From Oscheius tipulae (taxonomy: Eukaryota; Nematoda; Chromadorea; Rhabditida; Rhabditidae), in NCBI GenBank assembly GCA_037178975.1, contig JASJZH010000005.1, positions 1,922,001 through 1,986,000 on the forward strand: a DNA stretch of 64,000 nt. Reading direction: 5' to 3'. Under the pieces are notes generated by a model. It made no database searches. It saw only the letters and a program-made list of their open reading frames with translations, and was not told where the DNA came from. A program made the translations under genes and the position numbers. Below, piece after piece: positions 58,156 through 64,000 of this stretch. Within the stretch, counting starts at the first letter, position 1. Each line of letters begins with the position of its first letter.

Positions 58156-58615
58156 TTTTTCTCGTAATTTGTTTCACAGTCAAGACAAAGAGCGTCGTTA
58201 GACTATTCGCTCCGTCGTAAAGGCTTTTATTATCTTTTAAGATTTAAGATTTGAAACTTGAACTGTTTGCCGGTGTAGGGAGCTGTGGAATCTTAACAAA
58301 ATCCTAAAAACAGGGAAATGTTCTATGACTGTTTCTTCCACGCTTCACCGCAAAAACTGTCATAGTCGTCAAGGTGGCAAGTAAAGTGAAAACACCAAGG
58401 ACGTTTCAGATTATTCTTTTTTGTTTCACAGTCTAAGTATAGAAAATGCCTATAAAGACTTTCTCTGTTGTTTCTGAAGCTCAGTGAAGTGCCTTGAACA
58501 GTGGCTACAGATCTTTTCTTTTGTTTTTTTTGTTTCACAGCCTAGGTAAAAGGAGCTATTTTTGTTTCTTCGTACTTTGCAGAATAGGCTATAGGTATTC
58601 TTTGTTTTCAATACA

Positions 58616-60483
58616 TCAAGCACTGTCAGCAATCTCCATGTGCAGCTCTTCTGCCGGTGAGACGTGGGCCTTCCGGGGAGCAAAGAGCTTCTTGACGTTG
58701 TAGAGAGGCTGGCGCAGCTCGGAGTAGATGAAGAAGATGGACAGACTAAAAAGGTATTCTGATTTTAAAAAAAATTGACCACGTCGAGACTGTTTCTTTT
58801 TGGGATCTTGATCGTAGACACAGGAACATACAATTGAGTGTGCACACATAGTCATGGTTCTTATAAGCCTTTTGAAACATAAAGTAGTCTACCACTGCTG
58901 TTTGTGAAAACTAAAGCGGTGATTTTTTTGTACAGATCCGGACATGGTTTGGGTCAAAAGCGTATTATATTGAAAGGCTGAAACATACTAGTTCTTGAAG
59001 GTTTCTGCATTGGTCCAACTGGATTTTTCTATAAACAAAAAACACGAATTTGTTTCGATTTGATACAAGAATTGTTATATCCTAGCCCATTTTATGTTTA
59101 CCAAGACCGTGAAAAATAACAAAGTTGAAAAAATAGACTAAGCAAAATTATTTCAACTTTTCTTTGTTCAGGTTCTTCACCAAAAACTGTCAAAAACATA
59201 CCCATCCAGACAGAGATACAGTCCCCAAGTGAAGGTGGTCAGCCAGAAGAGGTTGACACTGTCTGTAGTGAAGCGAGTACCAATGTGAAAGCATAGTAGC
59301 ATGATCAGGTACATCAAGGAGGCTACCATGGCCTGGGAAAACATTTTTATATGTTTGGAGTCTGAGGTAACGAATATACCTGTGAAAAAAGAGCCCTCTC
59401 TTTGCTAAAAGTGTCAATTTTCGAGCTCCTTCCAGAGCTATGTCTCCTCTAAAAAAGTTTGTATCCGTTTTTCTTGCATTTCACTACCTTGTACAAATAG
59501 ACGAGTCTAATTAGAGTAACGAGATCCAGAAGAAAGTCGCAGATTGCCGTGGCTCCGTTGTAGATGAAATCTTGTAAAGTGGACACGTAGACGCCGCAAG
59601 AGGTCTGTTCGAAGTTAAAATGGAGATTGGCGCCGAGGAAAGTGAATGTGCAGTCGTCTGGAAAAGAGAGTCCGTCTCTCTCCGTCCCTCTGTCTCTCCA
59701 TCTCTCTGTCTCTCGATGAAACAGAAAACTTACTGATTAAATAGACTCCGCATTGAAGCAGAGCAACGATCCAGCTGGAAATCACATACAAGAGGCCTTT
59801 TTTGTTAGTGAAGAAGATCGAATACCTGAATCTTTCTTATACTTTGGCTCAATCCATCATAACAGACTTCAAGGGAAAGAACACGGCACAGAATCTGTTC
59901 GCCGTCATGAGACACATGGCATAGTGACCAGTAAATTGAAAGGCAAGGGCAAAGTAGCCGACGTAGATGGCCATAAAATCGGGGACCAGGTCGTTCCTGG
60001 AATTCAAGAATAAAATATTGTTGTTTTAGTAGGGGATTGTCTCGTTTTTTCTAACAGACGAAACAAATGTTCTTTATCTCTACCCCTTAACCCTGTTAAA
60101 AAAGATAAAAACTCAACTACAGACTGGTTCACTTATTAATTAGTGTTCATTGAGCAGTCTAGCTCTATATGATCCAGTCGAAACATTCGAATCACAAAAA
60201 GTACTGCCTACCACTGAATTTCCACAGTAACAGGGCCCAAAATGATCAATAGCAATCCGAGATGGGAGCAGATTTGTGACAGGGAGAAGAACCCGAAGGC
60301 GTTGCGGAATGAGGCTTTGACCAAGACGAAGCCCATTAGGTAGAGCATCAGAATTGTGCCAAATAGACCGGTCTGAACCACAAACTTATCGAGGGAAAGT
60401 TGTGTAAAGGTACCGAGAAAGTGACAGCGGCCAAGGGATGAACTTCCATCGGATTCAGCTAGAGGGCTTGTGGTTTGCCACAT
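58616..60483 (-). CDS. Srx-type 7TM chemoreceptor (intact)
   Basis: Seven minus-strand exons join in frame. Exon 1 from 60483: GLFGTILMLYLMGFVLV (TM1) and SFRNAFGFFSLSQICSHLGL (TM2). Exon 2 near 59935-60005: YVGYFALAFQFTGHYAMCLM and TANRFCAVFFPL (TM3 with its cytosolic Arg). Exon 3 near 59755: WIVALLQCGVYLI. Exon 4 near 59510-59660: a loop with Cys residues, then AICDFLLDLVTLIRLVYLYK. Exon 5: cytosolic KERALFSQ. Exon 6 near 59205-59335: SLMYLIMLLCFHIGTRF and WLTTFTWGLYLCLDG. Exon 7 to 58616: LSIFFIYSELRQPLYNVKK. The NAFG/SLSQ and FxTANRFCAVFFP signatures are those of the nematode Srx family; such receptors detect external chemicals. It is the undamaged partner of 6964-9842. Confidence 0.85.
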
Positions 60484-60979
60484 CTTGGCCTAATTGACGA
60501 CTATTGTATTAGAAAAAGAGGGAGGACAGGAATCAGCTGACTGGCTAGACGAGCATTGAGAAGAGCAAAATAGAAGGCGTGAGGTCGTTGCTTGGAGCAA
60601 TGATTTTTGCTTTTTGACTGGAACCCGTCATTGCCTTTTTTCTCTATCTCTCCGTCTCTCTGCCTCTATTGAAGAGAGGAAAATAAGAGGCGGGAGATCT
60701 TAGAGACTTTTTTTGTTTTTTGATTTCTGTGCCGAAAACTAAACACTAGTTAGTGTTTCTATCTTATTTGTGCAAGTGGTGAAACATAAAATGGGAAGAT
60801 CTTGAAGATGTACGTTATGCAAGCAGTAGCTGTTTGAATACATGTATGCTTGGACCGTCCAGCCGTTGTGATCAAGATCCTGATCCACAAATCGAAACGA
60901 GTCTTTTGCTCTTTTTTTCGCGAAATATCCAGGACAAGTCCAATGATGTCTAGGACCATTTTACAAGTTGGCCCACCTC

Positions 60980-61412
60980 TACATAGCCGGTGTCGTTGCC
61001 TACGGTTTCATTCAGTCCTGGAGCAATCGGGACCTCAAGGTCGCGTACTACTGTGGTAGAAAGGCTGCCTTCTCTATTGAGTACGGCAGATACTTCTACT
61101 TTTCAAAAATCTTCTGCTATACTTTTGGCTGCTTCGTCTGTCTCTGTGCCTATATCAAGTGCCGGAAGCTGGAGGACATTCAGTCAGCCAATGAGGGCGT
61201 CATTTCTACACTCCTGGTGTCCATCCCAAATGCTATATCTCTTCTAAAGACATGGATACCCATTAAATTGTCCTGTAACTGTCTTCAGATCGCCGACGTT
61301 ATTGCCAAGCCAAGCGTCCATGCCTCTAGTGTCAATTCAGGCTAACTTCTTCATCTGTCTGGCGTTGTACCCAAGAATTCGGCGAGAGATTCTGTGAGAT
61401 TTTCGGTATCAG
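60980..61412 (+). pseudogene. Nematode 7TM receptor fragment
   Basis: The frame reads LYIAGVVAYGFIQSWSNRDL, a loop with YYCGRKAAFSIEYG, then YFSKIFCYTFGCFVCLCAYI and a cytosolic stretch; after an acceptor at about 61352, NFFICLALYPRIRREIL ends at a stop. It has the feel of TM4-TM5 and the end of a worm chemoreceptor, family not identified. No start exon lies upstream on this strand, so it is a fragment. Confidence 0.5.
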
Positions 61413-61649
61413 AAGGCAGTCTAATTCAGTGACTATCATGGAGTACTCCTTCACCCGAACTAAATCACACCATTCATAAAGCTGTCTCGTGAATAAAATC
61501 AACTCTAGTCTCTCTCTGTCTCTCCATGTCTATGCCTCCGTGTCTCTGTCTCTCTGATAGATTGCAAGCGTCAGTGTCCCTTAAAGTGGAAATACCGAAG
61601 AATATAGAGAAGAGACACGGAGGCATAAAACGGAGTATGCTTTCAGCTG

Positions 61650-63566
61650 AGAAAGACCGTTATCGAGTATAACCCTACTATTGCCGGTCCTGAGGACCAG
61701 AAGGCCAACGAGGATACCACAACTGGAGAGTCTTCCACACAGGTTGTTTTGAAGAGTCACAGAGAAAGTGAGACGCAGAGACACAGAGAGACAGAGATTT
61801 ACTGTACCTTTCAGATCCCCCGAGCTTACGATTTCAAATAGGGCTCAGAGGAAGACCAGAAGGTAATCCGCATCATCGATACTTTCGGCATTGGGAATAA
61901 ACGAGGAATTGAGCAGGACAAGGAGAACTTCGACAACATTCTGAGATTCATCGCTGACTACCCGTAAGCGCTTCGCAATGGACGGAAAATATTTTCTTTC
62001 AGGAAAATCCATGCGATTCTTATCCTCCTCAAGCCGAACAATGCCCGATGCAATGTCGTGTTCCGATTCTGCATCCTGGAACTGCGCACCTTCATGTCTC
62101 GGCCAGAAAGAACATTATGTTCTGTTTTACAAATGCCCGGAGTACTTTCTACGAGCCCGGAGACTCGATCCTCGCAATCGAGAAACTGATGCAGGAATTG
62201 GAAGAACAGAGACAGACAGGTTGCCTTTTGCAGGAACAACACATTCCGTTTCGACAGCGAGAGTTCGACCAGAACAGTATCCACGCCAAGAAACTTCCTC
62301 ACCCTATGACTGTCTGTGCTGCAGCAAGCTGCACAGAAATAAAAAAAGTTTTTCAATCGTCCGGAGGAGATTGAACAGATCGTCTACAAAAAGATATGTC
62401 ATCGTAAATGCTATGACACTGGAAAAATCAAAAAAGGCATCTTCCCGAACCCGTTGATCAAGGATTGCATGTGTTTCGGCTGCGGCTCTCAACCTGACCG
62501 CTGTCGCGAATGTAACTGTGATTGGAAGACACATCTTCACATTTACTATGAACACACAAGCGAGAGGGTACGTCTCTATCTCTCAGTCTCTTTTGCGTCT
62601 TTGTCATTTTATAGACTGTGGTGAGCTTTCAGGTGATGAACATCCAGGTCAAGCAGAGTTTGGAAAACAACCAGTCCAAGCAGAAGGCTGCCGAGTTGTT
62701 TGTTTTGACTGAGAGGAAGAAACTCCGAGATCTGGAAGCTCTATCCAATAAGCTTCGCGATTACTGCTCCAAGTTCGCCGCATTCATTCATTCAAACTCG
62801 ATGCTTCCCTACAATGACGTCTATTCGGAATATCTGGACTACCTTATTGGGGAGGAGGTTGGTATTTTCTGCAAGCTGGCGGTAGACAAGGCTCTTATCT
62901 TTCGATCAATTTCTTGCTTGCTTCGGAAAGGGGGTGAGAAGACAAGAAAGCTTGTAGAAAGTGCCTGAATCAAATTTTTCTGCAAAAGTATAGTGAGGCG
63001 CGAGAAGAGGCAAAAGTGTGAGAAGACAAACATGGCAAAATGACGAAAATCAGGTTTGGGTTGCGAAAAAAAATTGAAACGTTTCCTCACAAATTGCCGC
63101 GGCACATAAAGTTTGAAAACGATTGGCTCGACGGGCCTGGCCGAACCGAGCCGCGTATAATTGTCACTGTCCAACTTTTTTTTAAGGATATGAGGATCTC
63201 CAACGGAGCTTCTGATCACATGCGAATTCGACTCCTTAACCATCGTCGAATCTACGAACAATCTGTAAGCTTTTGTGTCTTCCCTGTTCAACAGTCCTCT
63301 AGGTCGAACATCTTCGTGACGCTGCCGCTAATCCCAACCACAGCCCTTCGAAGACCACTGCCGAGATAAGTTCCATGCTCGAGGAGCTCAAGAATCGTCC
63401 GAACGAAGGGCAGCTCCTCAGAGATGTTCTGGTAAGTTCTTTTTTCGAAATCTCTACGATACATACTCACTTTCAGAGCCTGGAATTGCTCAATGTCCGT
63501 AATGAACAGACCAATTCGGTCACCAGCATCACCTTGGGAAATTCCCATTTCAACAATGTGATGTAA
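61650..63566 (+). pseudogene. AIG1-like G-domain protein, decayed
   Basis: Order of readable segments: DTTTGESSTQ; then IPRAYDF followed by an in-frame TAG (about 61840); RIIDTFGIGNKRGIEQDKEN (DxxG switch II region); KIHAILILLKPNNARCNVVF; a frame change near 62085; NIMFCFTNARSTFYEPGD; a Cys-rich segment ICHRKCYDTGKI, CMCFGCGSQPDRCRECNCDW; a helical stretch (KQKAAELFVLTERKKL) with FAAFIHSNSMLPYNDVYSEY; and, after more introns, a helical end to the stop at 63564. The G-domain wording matches a family of AIG1/GIMAP-like GTPases with a long C-terminal region known in nematodes and fungi. No P-loop exon is seen upstream, so it is 5'-truncated as well. Activity not expected. Confidence 0.65.
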
Positions 63567-63587
63567 ACTGAATCAGACTTTTTCTAC

Positions 63588-64000
63588 CTCATTCACTGGC
63601 TCTCTAACCCATTCTCACCCGTTCTGTCTACTAAACTTTTGACTGCTGCCCCTCTGTACTTAGCCTTGCTCCATCCGATAGTCTCGTCCCTCTTCAGCCT
63701 ATTGCACATTACTCCTCCTTCCACACGGTTCCAAACTTACTTTAGCTTTTGTGTCTTCTGTCAATGAATCATTAGCATACCTGTATACATTTCCCCTCGG
63801 TTATTGCCTTTCCGATTATCTTAAAATGATCAAGAATCGAACTGTAACAGCCTTTAGATGCTTCCAATAACATTCCTCTCCCATCTGCCACCGGGTCTAC
63901 AGCCAGTGATCAGATTCTGCTTGACGGACAGAGGATCAGCTGAGGATAATATGACAATTAGACTAAAGAGTCCAGATGTGGCTGGAAAATGCGAAGCTCA
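63588..64000 (+). repeat. Copy 2 of the direct duplication
   Basis: Homologous to 16069-16478 in the same orientation, with small indels. The homology reaches the window end, so its true extent is unknown. It begins right after the stop of the AIG1-like relic. Confidence 0.8.

Larger units (their letters stand above)
46873..58537. promoter_or_regulatory. Dense TGTTTCA motif block 2 (candidate piRNA promoters)
   Basis: I count 20 TGTTTCA (for example 47030, 48662, 50420, 52069, 52111, 52210, 53626, 53964, 54520, 55947, 58531) and 19 complements (for example 47685, 49950, 50105, 50485, 50988, 51664, 52735, 52947, 53051, 53152, 53877, 55928, 56549, 56970), mostly in introns of the SLC4A11-like gene. 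52111 is preceded by C, giving the full Ruby octamer. A few hits are splice acceptors (49275). Function is inferred. Confidence 0.5.
58616..61600 (-). repeat. Right arm of large inverted duplication
   Basis: Counterpart of 6218-9842. It keeps the receptor exons missing in the left arm and has the uninterrupted target site near 59062-59075 where the left arm carries the RTE. It also contains a receptor-like fragment (60980-61412) that is not present in the left arm. Confidence 0.85.

Overview
The window reads as nuclear DNA of a nematode, most likely a rhabditid (clade V) worm. Support comes from two 7TM chemoreceptor families known from nematodes (Srx-type and Srt-type), C-type lectin plus von Willebrand A proteins, a CPG4-like secreted protein, introns mostly of 30-45 nt with TTTCAG or TTTTAG acceptors, and a transposon set (RTE, mariner, Tc1-like, Ginger-like) common in worms. 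It is a gene-plus-repeat region with many decayed copies. All exon models were made by eye from splice motifs and reading frame.

Layout. 0.4-2.4 kb: a small acidic protein and unresolved exons. 2.4-6 kb: a protein kinase with about 18 ankyrin repeats. 6.2-9.8 kb: a dead Srx receptor carrying an RTE insertion; it is the left arm of an inverted duplication. 10-16 kb: gypsy pol end, a TTAA-flanked DNA element and a nearly intact RTE retrotransposon. 16-18 kb: a duplicated non-coding block and a truncated kinase paralogue on the minus strand. 18.1-19.7 kb: a lectin-vWA-SleB-like hydrolase gene. 20-22 kb: a Tc1-like element. 23.1-33.4 kb (minus): a CPG4-like gene whose introns hold a Ginger-like transposon, two mariners and a tRNA-derived SINE. 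36-38 kb: a lone three-finger-type exon and a second lectin-vWA gene. 38-42 kb: wreckage (Arf-like, ABCC, ENT, gypsy gag-protease, Srt fragments). 42-43.5 kb: an Srt receptor. 45-47.6 kb: a second Arf-like relic, a 0.5 kb GAGACA repeat and a three-finger protein. 48.8-58.2 kb: an SLC4A11-like transporter. 58.6-60.5 kb (minus): the intact Srx receptor, right arm of the duplication. 61.6-63.6 kb: a decayed AIG1-like GTPase relative. The window ends in the second copy of the block first seen at 16.1 kb.

The most interesting signal is a heptamer, TGTTTCA (either strand), packed into introns and intergenic DNA at 29.6-35.5 kb and 46.9-58.5 kb: about 62 hits by eye against a handful expected. It matches the core of the upstream (Ruby) motif of nematode type I piRNA (21U-RNA) genes, so these blocks are candidate piRNA clusters, the first overlapping the CPG4-like gene and the second the three-finger and SLC4A11-like genes. 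Also notable are the lectin-vWA-SleB fusion, the intact empty site that proves an RTE insertion, the near-intact Ginger-like element, and the 297-bp higher-order ankyrin repeat.
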